A DNA stretch of 64,000 nt from Rhizomicrobium palustre. GTDB lineage: Bacteria > Pseudomonadota > Alphaproteobacteria > Micropepsales > Micropepsaceae. The stretch is taken from assembly GCF_011761565.1 (NCBI RefSeq), contig NZ_JAASRM010000001.1, positions 3,162,139 to 3,226,138 on the forward strand. The letters are read 5' to 3'. Of this stretch, positions 53,255 to 63,090 are shown in pieces. Numbering within the stretch: position 1 is the stretch's first letter; each line of letters starts with the position of its first letter. The notes under the pieces were generated by a model, which searched no databases, was not told the origin of the DNA, and worked only from the letters and a program-made list of their open reading frames with translations. The position numbers and the translations under genes were made by a program.

Positions 53255-54197
53255 CGATCTCGCTGCGGATTGGGCCGCCAAGCTGGACACGGGCGCGTTG
53301 TCGCCAGAGGATGATGCTGCGCTTCAGGCGTGGCTCAAGGCGGATCCACGCCATTTGGGGGCTTTCGGAAAGGCACGCGGGCTGGCGCTGTTCAGCGAGC
53401 GGGCTTGCGTACTGGGCGAGAAGGATCTGTTGCAAGCTCCTTCGCCACGCTTAGATCGGCGCAAATTGCTTTGGAGCTGCGGGGCCAGCATCGCGGCGGC
53501 GGCGTCTATCGCGCTTTATCCGCCAGTAGCTTCATGGATTATGGGCGAGCGGCTTTACACGACACGGGTTGGAGAAACCCATGTGGCGATTTTGGAGGAC
53601 GGTTCCGTCCTGACCTTGAACACCGATACCAAGATCGGGGTGCGCTTCAAAAAGGGCGAGCGCAACATCATGCTCTATCGCGGCGAAGCGCTGTTCGATG
53701 TCGCCAAGGATAGGAAGCGCCCGTTCATCGTGCATGCACGCGACACCCAAGTACGGGCCGTCGGTACCAGCTTTACGGTTCAGGATCTGCCGGGAAGGCC
53801 GGTGCAGGTCTTGGTGCGCGAGGGCGTTGTGGAAGTTCGGCTCAAAGATATGCCTGTTCCCGCCCGCCTTGCCGCCAATATGCAGGCCGTGGCGCTTCCA
53901 AATGCGGCAATCTCCAAGAAAGTCCTTCCGACCGGAGATGTTGAACGCGGGCTTGCTTGGCGTGCAGGCCGGATCGCGTTTGAGGGCATATCGCTTAAGG
54001 ATGCGATCAGCGAATTCGCGCGGTACAACGACACGCCCATTATCGTCGATGACCCTCAGCAGGCGGATCATCGCATTACCGGACTTTTTATCTCCAATGA
54101 TCCGGTGCGCTTCGCAAATGCTGTCGCTATCGCGCTCGACCTTGAAGTCGAAATGCGAGGTGACGCCATTCATCTGGTCAAGCCTTTGCGGCGCTGA
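53226..54197 (+). CDS. FecR-family anti-sigma factor
   Basis: A 323-residue inner-membrane regulator. The N-terminal cytoplasmic part (DDLAADWAAKLD, WLKADPRHLGAFGKA) should bind the sigma factor. A membrane segment lies at about residues 95-115, and the periplasmic FecR domain includes LEDGSVLTLNTDTKIGV and VRAVGTSFTV. ATG 53226 is used because family similarity starts right there; TTG 53175 is a longer alternative. The reading frame overlaps the sigma gene by 29 bases. It would receive a signal from the STN domain of the receptor at 54312. Confidence 0.88.
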   Translation: MIRQTRQKIDDLAADWAAKLDTGALSPEDDAALQAWLKADPRHLGAFGKARGLALFSERACVLGEKDLLQAPSPRLDRRKLLWSCGASIAAAASIALYPPVASWIMGERLYTTRVGETHVAILEDGSVLTLNTDTKIGVRFKKGERNIMLYRGEALFDVAKDRKRPFIVHARDTQVRAVGTSFTVQDLPGRPVQVLVREGVVEVRLKDMPVPARLAANMQAVALPNAAISKKVLPTGDVERGLAWRAGRIAFEGISLKDAISEFARYNDTPIIVDDPQQADHRITGLFISNDPVRFANAVAIALDLEVEMRGDAIHLVKPLRR

Positions 54198-54311
54198 GCC
54201 AGGGCGATCCTGTCGTCACCTTGTAAAACGTTTATGACATGCCGGGGGCATCTCGAAGCTCAACCGTCTCACTGTTGCACGGGATGGTGCTGTCTTTGAT
54301 GAGGGGGCTCA

Positions 54312-57300
54312 ATGTCGCAATTCAGAATGTTTCAGCTTTTGGTGGGCTGTTCCGCCATGGCTCTGCTGATGGCGAGTGGCGCGTCGGCGCAAACACGTAC
54401 TTATGATGTGCCCGCGCAAAGCGCGATAAAATCCATCCCGGAATTCGCCCGTCAGGCGGGAATCCAGATCGTATCTCCCGCAGACAAGCTTGACGGTGTT
54501 GCGACTCCTGCGGTCACCGGCACGATGGAGCTGCACGATGCGCTTGCCCATCTTGTGAGGGGCACGGGTTTGCGAGTTGCCTCCAATGATGACCAGACCG
54601 TGGTCCTGAAGCTTGCGGAGGCTAAAGAGGCTCGCAGCGGAAGTGCCGCGAATGCCGCTGAAATAGAAACAGTGACGATCACGGCCTCGCGCGTGATCTC
54701 TGATGCCGCCAACTCGCCCACGCCGCTGACGGTGTTGGGTGCGGAAGACATTGAGCTCAAAGCGGCGGTGAATATCGCCGATCAGATCGGCCTTTTGCCC
54801 GCCCTTGCGGCGACCAGCAATCCGCGCAACACAGCCAGCAATATTTCCGGCGGCATCGCGGGCATCAGCGCGCTGAATTTGCGCGGTCTTGGCCAGACGC
54901 GAACCCTGGTTCTCTTGGATGGGCAACGTCTTCCGGCAGCAACGCTTTCGGGCTGGATCGACATCAACACTATCCCGTCCGGCTTGATCAAACGCGTGGA
55001 TGTTGTAACCGGCGGCGCTTCAGCGGCCTGGGGTTCGGACGCTATCGCTGGTGTAGTCAATTTTGTCATCGATAAGAACTTCACCGGCTTGAAAGGTGAG
55101 GTGTTGGGCGGGGCAACGACCTATGGAGATGATCCAACTTTCAAGGCGTCGCTGTCTGCTGGCACTAGCTTTGCGGGCGGTCGCGGCCATGTCCTTCTGA
55201 GCGCGGAAACGTGGTATAATGGCGGGCTCACGGGCTTGCCGCGCTCCTGGTATCGTGGTTCCAAGCAGCTTTATAATCCGGCCTATACCGCCACCAATGG
55301 GCAACCGCAGATTTTGGTTCGCCAGAATGTCGGCTACACCACCATTGCTCCAGGCGCGATTGTCACTTCTGGGCCGATGCGCGGGTTATATTTCGGTGCC
55401 AATGGTGCTCCCGCGCAGCTTAATTATGGATCCTTGGTCTCCGACCCATTCATGGTCGGCGGTGACTGGAAATATACCGATTTCGGCAAAGACCCGCAGG
55501 ATCTCGATCCAGAGATCACTCATCAAAGCGCCTATGGCCGTGTTTCCTACGATGTCACCAATGGCCTGGAGCTCTATGGCGAGTTCACCTTTTCGCATGC
55601 CCACAGCAAAATATCTGGGACGCCGTATTTCAGCTTCGGCGGCCTGACCATTCAGCGCGATAACGCCTTCTTGCCCGCTTCTGTTTCGGCAAGCATGAGC
55701 CAGCTTGGCCTGAACTCTTTGACGGTTGGGTCGTGGAATGCCGATATGGGGCCGCTGCAATCGCAGACAGACCATACGCTGTACCGCTATGTGGTCGGCG
55801 CGAAGGGCGTGCTTCAAATTCTCGGCTCGGAATGGAGCTGGGACATTTATGGCAATCGCAATGTCAGCGAATTCTATGATGCAAGCCTGGAGCCGATTAA
55901 AGCCAATTATGCCAAGGCGATCGACGCGGTAATAGGCCCCAATGGCGCGATCGTCTGCCGCTCCAGCCTGGCCACGCCGGGCGATGGCTGTGTGCCGCTG
56001 AACATTCTCGGCACCGGCGTCGCTTCGCAAACTGCACTGAATTATGTCATGGGGAACAGCAACATCAACGCCCACATCACGCAAAGCGTTGTGTCGGGCA
56101 CGGTGCGGGGCGAACCTATCTCGACCTGGGCTGGACCTGTGGCGGTGGCTGCCGGTGTCGAATATCGCCGCGAAAGCGAGGGCGGGCGTTCTGATCCCTT
56201 GTCGCTCACCAATGGCTACTGGGCGGGCAACTATAAGCCGATCACGGGCTCCTATGACGTCACCGAGGGCTTCATGGAAGTGCTCGTGCCGCTCCTGCAG
56301 GATGGATTCCTGTCGAAGTCTTGGGATTTGAATGCCGCGGTGCGGGCGACCAATTATAGTACGTCGGGATATGTCACGACATGGAAGGTCGGTACGACTT
56401 ACGCGCCGTTTGAGGACGTAAAGTTCCGGCTGACCAAATCGCGCGACATCCGTGCGGCAAATCTCTCGGAGCTTTATACGCCGGGTGCCGCCGCCACAAC
56501 AACGCTGTCTGATCCCTTCCTTGGGAACAAATCCTACACCGTGTTGCAGCTCACCACAGGCAATCCCACCATTTCCCCTGAGAAGGCCGATACTTTCGAT
56601 ATCGGTGCTGTGCTGTCGCCGCAATTCCTGCCCGGCTTTTCGGCCTCGGCGGATTATTGGGATATCGATATTCGCGGGGCGATCTCCACATTGAGTGCGT
56701 CCACCACGGTGAACCAGTGCTATCTTGGTAACCAGGCGCTTTGCGGCAATATCGTGCGCGACGGTTCGGGGCAGATGACCCAGGTTTATCTGCGCCCCAT
56801 CAATCTCGCCAAGCGCCTGGCGCGCGGTCTCGATTTCGAAGCGAATTACCAGATCGCCGTCAGCGATATTTCTCCCGAACTCGGGGAGGGGCAGGTCTCG
56901 CTGCGCGCGCTTGTCACCCACTATCTGAAATCCGTGACGGATGACGGTATCAGCGGCGTGACCTCCTCATTGGGGGTGAATAGCGGCGGTGTTCCCCACT
57001 GGCTCTACTCGGCGCGTTTGACCTATGCGTCAGGACCGGTGACTCTATCGCTCACCGGCCGGGGCGTCAGCGCCGGGGTTCTGGATCCCTCCTATGTGGA
57101 ATGCTCGGCGAATTGCCCGGCTTCCACGGCGGCGCATCGCACCATCGATAACAACTCCATCGATGGCACCTTCGCGATTGACACCTCTTTTGCCTATGAA
57201 GTGTCTGAGCCTGTGCAGATGTTCCTGAATGTCGATGATATTACCAATGAGGTGCCCGCGCAGGTGGCCAATGGCATATCGATCGGCAGTGCGCAGCGCG

Positions 57301-57368
57301 GTGTTAGCAATTACTACTATGATCTGATCGGCCGGTCGTTCCGCGCTGGGGTCCGCTTCAAGTTCTGA
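54312..57368 (+). CDS. STN-domain TonB-dependent transducer receptor
   Basis: A 1018-residue outer-membrane receptor. After a signal peptide (ending near ASAQT) comes an STN signalling domain (about 30-100: YDVPAQSAIKSIPEFARQAG). A TonB-box region (AEIETVTITASRV), a plug (NLRGLGQTRTLVLLDGQRLPAA, AWGSDAIAGVVNFVI) and a barrel ending in RAGVRFKF follow. The STN domain together with the sigma and FecR genes directly upstream makes this a signalling transducer that induces its own transport genes. The ligand is unknown; the NLRGLG plug style occurs in large-substrate receptors. Confidence 0.92.
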   Translation: MSQFRMFQLLVGCSAMALLMASGASAQTRTYDVPAQSAIKSIPEFARQAGIQIVSPADKLDGVATPAVTGTMELHDALAHLVRGTGLRVASNDDQTVVLKLAEAKEARSGSAANAAEIETVTITASRVISDAANSPTPLTVLGAEDIELKAAVNIADQIGLLPALAATSNPRNTASNISGGIAGISALNLRGLGQTRTLVLLDGQRLPAATLSGWIDINTIPSGLIKRVDVVTGGASAAWGSDAIAGVVNFVIDKNFTGLKGEVLGGATTYGDDPTFKASLSAGTSFAGGRGHVLLSAETWYNGGLTGLPRSWYRGSKQLYNPAYTATNGQPQILVRQNVGYTTIAPGAIVTSGPMRGLYFGANGAPAQLNYGSLVSDPFMVGGDWKYTDFGKDPQDLDPEITHQSAYGRVSYDVTNGLELYGEFTFSHAHSKISGTPYFSFGGLTIQRDNAFLPASVSASMSQLGLNSLTVGSWNADMGPLQSQTDHTLYRYVVGAKGVLQILGSEWSWDIYGNRNVSEFYDASLEPIKANYAKAIDAVIGPNGAIVCRSSLATPGDGCVPLNILGTGVASQTALNYVMGNSNINAHITQSVVSGTVRGEPISTWAGPVAVAAGVEYRRESEGGRSDPLSLTNGYWAGNYKPITGSYDVTEGFMEVLVPLLQDGFLSKSWDLNAAVRATNYSTSGYVTTWKVGTTYAPFEDVKFRLTKSRDIRAANLSELYTPGAAATTTLSDPFLGNKSYTVLQLTTGNPTISPEKADTFDIGAVLSPQFLPGFSASADYWDIDIRGAISTLSASTTVNQCYLGNQALCGNIVRDGSGQMTQVYLRPINLAKRLARGLDFEANYQIAVSDISPELGEGQVSLRALVTHYLKSVTDDGISGVTSSLGVNSGGVPHWLYSARLTYASGPVTLSLTGRGVSAGVLDPSYVECSANCPASTAAHRTIDNNSIDGTFAIDTSFAYEVSEPVQMFLNVDDITNEVPAQVANGISIGSAQRGVSNYYYDLIGRSFRAGVRFKF

Positions 57369-57375
57369 GATGGGG

Positions 57376-57402
57376 AAGGGGCGCTTTGGGGCGCCCTTTT
57401 TT
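57376..57402 (+). terminator. Intrinsic terminator after the STN receptor
   Basis: GGGCGC/GCGCCC stem with A-T and G-T extension, loop TTTGGG, then six T. It lies directly before the FG-GAP gene, which then needs read-through or its own promoter. Confidence 0.85.
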
Positions 57403-57413
57403 GGGAGATTTGT

Positions 57414-58694
57414 ATGCGGCCTAGGCATTGTTTGTGGATAATCGCGGTGTTGCTGGCGCATCCGGCATATGCTTTCGATTGGCATAGCTGGGATACGGAT
57501 AAATCAACGCGCGAGACCACGTTCCTTCCGACCTGCACCGGCCCCTATCAGATCTCATCTGCGGATGTGAATGGGGATGGTTATCCTGATTTGATTATCC
57601 CGTGCCGGGGAGAGCTGTTGTCGCCCAAGCTTAAGCGTCCGGCGAATGATCAGCTCACGGTTTATCTCAATCCGGGCGCCAAAAAGGGTACGCCGTGGAA
57701 GCGGATGGATTTCACGGTTGGCTTTGGCCCGTACCATTCGGCGACGGCTGACCTCGATGGCGACGGTATTCCGGATGTGGTCGTGCCGAATTACCAGTCC
57801 AATGATGGGCGCGATATCGCCATTCTTTACGGGGCTAAGGATCGCAAGAAGGTTTTCGAACCGGCCGCCTATATTTCGATAGAAGGCGGACATTTCGTCA
57901 ACGATTATCCGCTGATGGATGATGGCGAGCCGCGCTATCCTACGCCGGGCCTGACCTCTGTGGCCATTGCCGATTTCAACCACGATGGCAGGCCTGATAT
58001 TGTCGCCGCCTCCTATCAGTCCAATTTCTTTGTGGTTCTTCTGAATGAGGGCGGCAGGAAGTTCCGTCAGATACGCTTTCCGCGTCAGGCGCCGCCATAT
58101 GACCTTTTATTGGCCGGGCCGCGCGACATCGCCGTTGCAGATTTTGACGGTGATGGCGAGTTGGATCTGGCATTCTCAATGTATGAGAGCAATCTGATTG
58201 AGGTGTGGAAGGGCGATGGGAAAGGCAACTTCTCGCCTTGGCGGCGTTCGCAGGCGATGGGCCGCATTCCCTATCATCTGAAGGCCGCGGATTTGGATGG
58301 CGACGGCAGGCCCGACATCGTTGTGGGAAATCGCAGTGTCAGTGACAATGTGGTTCTGCTGAAGAACGGGCTGGATCGCTTCACGAACGCGGGATCGTTC
58401 CGCCTTGACACGCCAAAGATCGGTGAAACGACGGCGGATGAAATTCGCGATGTATTCCTGGCTGATCTCGATCACGACAAGAAGCTCGATCTGATCGCGG
58501 CGGCGCGCGCCTCTGGTAAGGTCGTGTTTTGGAAGGGAACGGGGGATCTTTCCTATAACGAGGCTTTCGTGGACAGGAAGACGCTGCTCTTCCCGGAAAA
58601 GGGGCCACGCGGTATCGCGGTTATCCCGGGTGCCGTTGCGGTGATCTTCTACAACTCCAGCGAGGTGGGACTTATCCCTCTGCCCGAAAAGTAG
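57414..58694 (+). CDS. Secreted FG-GAP/VCBS beta-propeller protein
   Basis: A 426-residue exported protein with a signal peptide ending near AYA. At least six FG-GAP-type repeats with calcium-binding loops are visible: DVNGDGYPDLI, DLDGDGIPDVV, DFNHDGRPDIV, DFDGDGELDLA, DLDGDGRPDIV and DLDHDKKLDLI, spaced to form a propeller of about seven blades. There is no lipobox and no enzyme motif. GGGAG lies just before the ATG. It lies between two receptor cassettes, directly after one and converging on the other, so it may be a substrate-capturing or lyase-like partner of one receptor. Confidence 0.85.
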   Translation: MRPRHCLWIIAVLLAHPAYAFDWHSWDTDKSTRETTFLPTCTGPYQISSADVNGDGYPDLIIPCRGELLSPKLKRPANDQLTVYLNPGAKKGTPWKRMDFTVGFGPYHSATADLDGDGIPDVVVPNYQSNDGRDIAILYGAKDRKKVFEPAAYISIEGGHFVNDYPLMDDGEPRYPTPGLTSVAIADFNHDGRPDIVAASYQSNFFVVLLNEGGRKFRQIRFPRQAPPYDLLLAGPRDIAVADFDGDGELDLAFSMYESNLIEVWKGDGKGNFSPWRRSQAMGRIPYHLKAADLDGDGRPDIVVGNRSVSDNVVLLKNGLDRFTNAGSFRLDTPKIGETTADEIRDVFLADLDHDKKLDLIAAARASGKVVFWKGTGDLSYNEAFVDRKTLLFPEKGPRGIAVIPGAVAVIFYNSSEVGLIPLPEK

Positions 58695-58739
58695 GATGAT
58701 GTGGTGCTGTGTCGAAAGGGCCGCGCGCTGGTAGAGCGT

Positions 58740-61700
58740 TTAGAACGCGCCATGCAGTCCAAAGCTGATGGTCTGGCCGGTGCGGTAATACCGGCTGGTG
58801 GCATTGCTATATTGGAAATAGCTAAATTGCTTGGCGTGGAACAGGTTTTGAACGTTGAAAGTGATTTCGGGGTCACTGGGGATTTCTCCCAAAAACCGCG
58901 ATAGGCGCAGGCTGGATGAGAAGTCCGCCTGCCCATAGGCCGCGCTGAAGAGATATGCCCCCTCTGGGCATCCGCTTGCTGCCGCTTGGGTCGTCGGCAA
59001 ACAAACGCTATTCACATTGGAGCTTGTGCCATAGGAGCGCGCTCGGAAGGTATAGGAGAGGCGTGCCATCAGGCCGTTTCTTTCGTAATACCCCGTGAGA
59101 TTGAGGCTGTAGGGCGCTACGTCTGTGGCATGCACGGCAGCAGAGCCTGAGCTGGACTGTCCTGTGACCGTGGCATTTCCGGTGAAGCCGAAACCCGACA
59201 GACTGGAAAGAACGCCATCCAGCGGCTGAACATAGGTGATTTCCAGACCTTTGATTGTCTCTATGCCCGGCGCGTTGATTTGTTGGGTGACATTCACAAC
59301 GGCCGCGCAATCATCGTCCGATGTGCATCCGGCGCGAGCCGCGAGCGCGGATTGCTGCAAGGAGGTCAGGCTGCTCCAGGTGATGCCAAATTGTGAGAGA
59401 TATGAAAATGGCCGCGATACGATTTGGGCGACGGAAAAGCCGCTGATGTCTTTGCGGAAGAGTGCCAGGCTGAAATATCCCTCAAGACCGGTATAGGTCT
59501 CGACACCAATATCGATGTTGTTCGAGAAATAGGGCGTCAGACGCGGATTGCCCAGGGTGAGCGATTGCGCGGTGAAATCGCTGAAATTCACGGTTTGGAT
59601 CATTTGGGCGACGTTGGCACGGGTCATGGTTCGTGACCAGCTCGCGCGCACCATCGCATTCTTGTCGAGCTCATAAACGAGATTCATGCTCGGCAGATAG
59701 GCCTGATAGGTCCGCACCGTGTTGGGGAAGGTGTAATCGCCATTGGTCAATTTCGTTGGCGAGCGGATTTCCTGCCGGGTTTGGCTCCAACGCAAGCCGA
59801 GATTATAACTCAGTGTGCGCCGCGCCAGCTCGAAGTTGCCATCAACCTGGCCATATAGTCCTGTGCTGCGTTCTTCAAAACATCCAGATGTTGCGCCCGC
59901 TGCTGTGCCGGTGGAAAACCCGAAACCTTTCGGCTGGTCGACGCAAAGGCCATAGACGTTGTTGAAGCCAATATTTTTCTGCTCCTCATATTTTGAGGCG
60001 CGCTGGAAACGGGCGTAATCCAGAGAGACAAAGCCGCTCGGGCCCGGATAAAGATAGCTTGCCAGCTCTGCCTGCGGGATCAGCGACAGCGATCGTCCCG
60101 AACAAGCGCTATTATTGCCGTTCTGGCAGATATTGCTCTGCCATGTATCCGTTCTGTCGATGCCGACAATGCTGCGATACGCAACGTCATAAGCCGCGCC
60201 GAGCTTGAGAATAAGGAGGTCGTTGCGATAGGCCGCGTCCAGATGTGCTCCGTACGTGCTTGTATATCGCCGGTCGAGCAAGAGCTCCGCACGGCCGCCA
60301 TACCACTGGAAATTAGCCGGGTTATCGAGATCTATATTGGTCGTGATCGAGGGGATTGTCCTCGTATTGTCAAAATGGGCAGTAACCCCGCCTATGGGCG
60401 CAGCGCATCCAGGTAGGCCGCCAGGCACGCCGCTGGAGGGGCAGGTGACCAGATAGACGTTGGGCGTTTCCCGGAAGTAATGGCTGCGGCTGGCGCTTGC
60501 TTGCAATGCGATCATCATGCGGTCATCCGGCCGCCAAATGATGCCTGGATTGAGGCTGAGAAAATCGAAGCGCTCGTTATAATCGCGTGCCTCCAGGCCA
60601 AACTGCGCATTATAAAGCGTCGTCGTACGCACCACGCCGTTGCTGTAAAGCGTGCTCGCCGTGGGGATCATCGGCTGGGCGCCGGCTCCCGCCCGCACGC
60701 CAAGGCCGAGATCGGAACGGTCAAGACGGCGGAACTGGCGGCTCGCAAAGATGTCGAGATAGGCGTTCAGTTTTTCCGATGGGCGTATCTCCAGGCTGGA
60801 ACCTGCGTTGTAGCGATCGCGCGATCCGCGTTCATACATGCTGCGGGGCAGGCGTGGCAGAAGCATGTTGCTGATCTGCGTGATATCGAGACCGGGATTG
60901 AGCGCCTTCAGCATCGCGGCATTGACGGTCGTCCCAGCCGGCAAGTTTTGCAAGGCTACGTTGCTTGGAATGGTCGGAGCGATGGCCATGGCATCACCGC
61001 CGATGCTCACCTTGCTGCCAACAAGATCGCAGCCGCTCGTTGCGCCGCAAAGGGTTGCGTTGTTGATGGCCGGCGTTACCCAGCCTGCGTTACCGTCTTC
61101 CCATCCATTCGTATACTGATAGGACCTTCGTGCGGCGATCCCGATAAGAAGGCCAACCGAACCCAACACCGAATTGGTGTTGAATGTATCGCTCGCGATG
61201 AAGGCGCCACTGCCGCCCATCCCGTTGGAGAGGGTGTTGGAGTTGCCTTGCAGCGAATAGCTCATATGCGCGCCGGGATTGTCGAATGGCCGCCGCGTTT
61301 TCAGATTGATTGTGCCGGCGGCTCCACCTTCCAATATTTCCGCGCGTGCGGTTTTGGTCACCGTGATTTCAGAGAAAAATTCGCCCGGAAAAACATTCAG
61401 ATCCACTTCCCGGTTGGAGTTGCTGGAATCGATGATGCCTCCGCCCGCCACCATGATTGGCGCGTTGTTCAGGAGAATTCTCGTGTAATTGGTCGATAGG
61501 CCCCGGATGGCGACTTGCACGCCTTCGCCATCGGCATCGCGTTTCAGCAATATGCCCGGAATGCGGTTTATGGATTCAGCGATATTGGTATCGGGAAACT
61601 TGCCTATATCCTCGGCGAATATGGAATCGGTAAAGCTGATCGCTATCTTTTTTTGCGCGGCGGCATTGGCGAGGCTGGCGCGGAAGCCGGTGACGATCAC

Positions 61701-62063
61701 GGTTTCCGGGTGTGCCGCGTCCGCAATGGCGGAGGTGGCATCGGGGGACGCTGCATTTGCTTTGTTCGAAACAATGACAATCACTTTGCCGTTGTCGGAC
61801 AGCACCGTCAGGGGGGTGTCTCTCAAGAGCTCTCGTAAGCCAGCTTGAATGTCGAAGCGCCCATGCACCGCACGCGTCTTAAGGGTGTAGATATCCTCTC
61901 CCGGTGCGAGGATTTGGCGGCCCGCCTGCAATGCAAAGGCCGCGATGCCTTGTTCTGCGGGCTGTTCGGGAATGTCGAAGACGCGCAAATCCGCTGCCTG
62001 CGCGGCTTGTGCGCCGCCCAACGCAACGTATGCCCCCGCAACGAATGTGGGCAGTCTTCGCAT
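58740..62063 (-). CDS. STN-domain TonB-dependent transducer receptor (second system)
   Basis: A 1107-residue outer-membrane receptor. A signal peptide (ending near AQAAD) precedes an STN domain (about 27-100: LRVFDIPEQPAEQGIAAFALQAGRQ), then a TonB-box-like ETVIVTGFRASLANA. The plug has the KFPDTNIAESINRIPGI and AGTINLKTRRPFDN motifs of carbohydrate-type large receptors, and the barrel ends in SFGLHGAF. It follows its sigma and FecR genes (63658 to 62113) on the minus strand with a 49-base gap. Several cysteine-containing barrel loops (TLCGATSGCDLVG, CQNGNNSACSG) suggest disulphides on the outer surface. The ligand is not identified. Confidence 0.92.
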   Translation of the reverse strand: MRRLPTFVAGAYVALGGAQAAQAADLRVFDIPEQPAEQGIAAFALQAGRQILAPGEDIYTLKTRAVHGRFDIQAGLRELLRDTPLTVLSDNGKVIVIVSNKANAASPDATSAIADAAHPETVIVTGFRASLANAAAQKKIAISFTDSIFAEDIGKFPDTNIAESINRIPGILLKRDADGEGVQVAIRGLSTNYTRILLNNAPIMVAGGGIIDSSNSNREVDLNVFPGEFFSEITVTKTARAEILEGGAAGTINLKTRRPFDNPGAHMSYSLQGNSNTLSNGMGGSGAFIASDTFNTNSVLGSVGLLIGIAARRSYQYTNGWEDGNAGWVTPAINNATLCGATSGCDLVGSKVSIGGDAMAIAPTIPSNVALQNLPAGTTVNAAMLKALNPGLDITQISNMLLPRLPRSMYERGSRDRYNAGSSLEIRPSEKLNAYLDIFASRQFRRLDRSDLGLGVRAGAGAQPMIPTASTLYSNGVVRTTTLYNAQFGLEARDYNERFDFLSLNPGIIWRPDDRMMIALQASASRSHYFRETPNVYLVTCPSSGVPGGLPGCAAPIGGVTAHFDNTRTIPSITTNIDLDNPANFQWYGGRAELLLDRRYTSTYGAHLDAAYRNDLLILKLGAAYDVAYRSIVGIDRTDTWQSNICQNGNNSACSGRSLSLIPQAELASYLYPGPSGFVSLDYARFQRASKYEEQKNIGFNNVYGLCVDQPKGFGFSTGTAAGATSGCFEERSTGLYGQVDGNFELARRTLSYNLGLRWSQTRQEIRSPTKLTNGDYTFPNTVRTYQAYLPSMNLVYELDKNAMVRASWSRTMTRANVAQMIQTVNFSDFTAQSLTLGNPRLTPYFSNNIDIGVETYTGLEGYFSLALFRKDISGFSVAQIVSRPFSYLSQFGITWSSLTSLQQSALAARAGCTSDDDCAAVVNVTQQINAPGIETIKGLEITYVQPLDGVLSSLSGFGFTGNATVTGQSSSGSAAVHATDVAPYSLNLTGYYERNGLMARLSYTFRARSYGTSSNVNSVCLPTTQAAASGCPEGAYLFSAAYGQADFSSSLRLSRFLGEIPSDPEITFNVQNLFHAKQFSYFQYSNATSRYYRTGQTISFGLHGAF

Positions 62064-62112
62064 TCTGTGCCCCGGAATTTCCAGCCCTTTACTCTACATA
62101 CTGGACTGAGAA

Positions 62113-63090
62113 TTATTTGTCTGCTTTATTCCTTTGGGCGGAGAGCAAGACTGTATTGCCTTTCTGATCGAAGGAGAGGTGGAACGCCTCTGCGGTGGCC
62201 TTGGCAAATCCCACCGGGTCGTTTGCCTTGAAAAGGCCGCTCACCACGCGGTTTGAAACGGCTGGATCCGCCATGGTGATCGTGATTGGGCTATAGCGTG
62301 AAAATTCGGCTGCGGCTTCGGCCAGGGTTCGGCGCGAAAGAAAAATATAGCCCTCGCGCCAAGCCAGGGCGTTGGTGACTTCGGCCGTGGAAGCGGAAGT
62401 CATTGTGACTGCGCCGTTATCAGTGATGATCACCTTGCGGTTGGCCGGAGCTTGCAACGTGTGATTGCCGCTTGAATCGTGGGTTTCAATCGCCACGACA
62501 CCTTCGCGAACCAGCACTTCAATGGGCGAACCTGCAACATTCTTGACGGAGAAGCTGGTGCCGACTGCGCGCACATGGGCATTTCGCGCTGCGACCCGGA
62601 AGGGACGAAGCTTGTTTTTGGCGACGTCGAATAAAGCTTCACCCTTGGCGAGGGTCACGTCTCGGGAGAGCAGGGCGTATTGAATCTCCGCCTTGCTGCC
62701 CGAATTCAACGTCATGGCAGAGCCATCCGACAGCGCCACGACCTCCATATGCCCGAGTGTCGTGGAATAGTGATGGTTTTCCAGGCTGAGGCGGAAGAGC
62801 CCGGCGTACATCGCCACAATGAGGCTCGCCGCGATAGCGCCGATCATGACAAAACGCGTTGCGCTTTTTGGTCTGGCGGTGACGGCGGGCGCCAGTTCGG
62901 GATGCGCTTTACCCATTTTCTCGAGGTGAATCTGGACTGCCAGCGCTTTCATGAAAGCGCCCTTATGGCGCGCATCGGCCGCCAGCCAGCGCCGGAAAGC
63001 CAGTTCATCCGCGGCGGGCACTTGTCCATGATCGGACTTCGCTGCCCATTCGGCCGCTTGCCGGTCGATTTCGCTGCTAGCTGCGCTCAT
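62113..63090 (-). CDS. FecR-family anti-sigma factor (second system)
   Basis: A 325-residue inner-membrane regulator with the N-terminal sigma-binding part (DRQAAEWAAKSD, WLAADARHKGAFMKA), a membrane segment at about residues 78-98 and a periplasmic FecR domain (LSDGSAMTLNSGSKAEI, VRAVGTSFSV). ATG 63090 is preferred to 63120 because it gives the usual short N-terminus. It overlaps the sigma factor stop by 14 bases, so the pair is translationally coupled. Confidence 0.9.
   Translation of the reverse strand: MSAASSEIDRQAAEWAAKSDHGQVPAADELAFRRWLAADARHKGAFMKALAVQIHLEKMGKAHPELAPAVTARPKSATRFVMIGAIAASLIVAMYAGLFRLSLENHHYSTTLGHMEVVALSDGSAMTLNSGSKAEIQYALLSRDVTLAKGEALFDVAKNKLRPFRVAARNAHVRAVGTSFSVKNVAGSPIEVLVREGVVAIETHDSSGNHTLQAPANRKVIITDNGAVTMTSASTAEVTNALAWREGYIFLSRRTLAEAAAEFSRYSPITITMADPAVSNRVVSGLFKANDPVGFAKATAEAFHLSFDQKGNTVLLSAQRNKADK

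Noticed and set aside
55386-56921. 511-residue minus-strand ORF
   Set aside because: Antisense to the barrel of the STN receptor; composition typical of a GC-rich shadow frame.
61111-61116. GTATAC inside the second STN receptor gene
   Set aside because: Lies in coding sequence without the flanking TNG/CNA match or conserved extension, so it was not counted as an operator.
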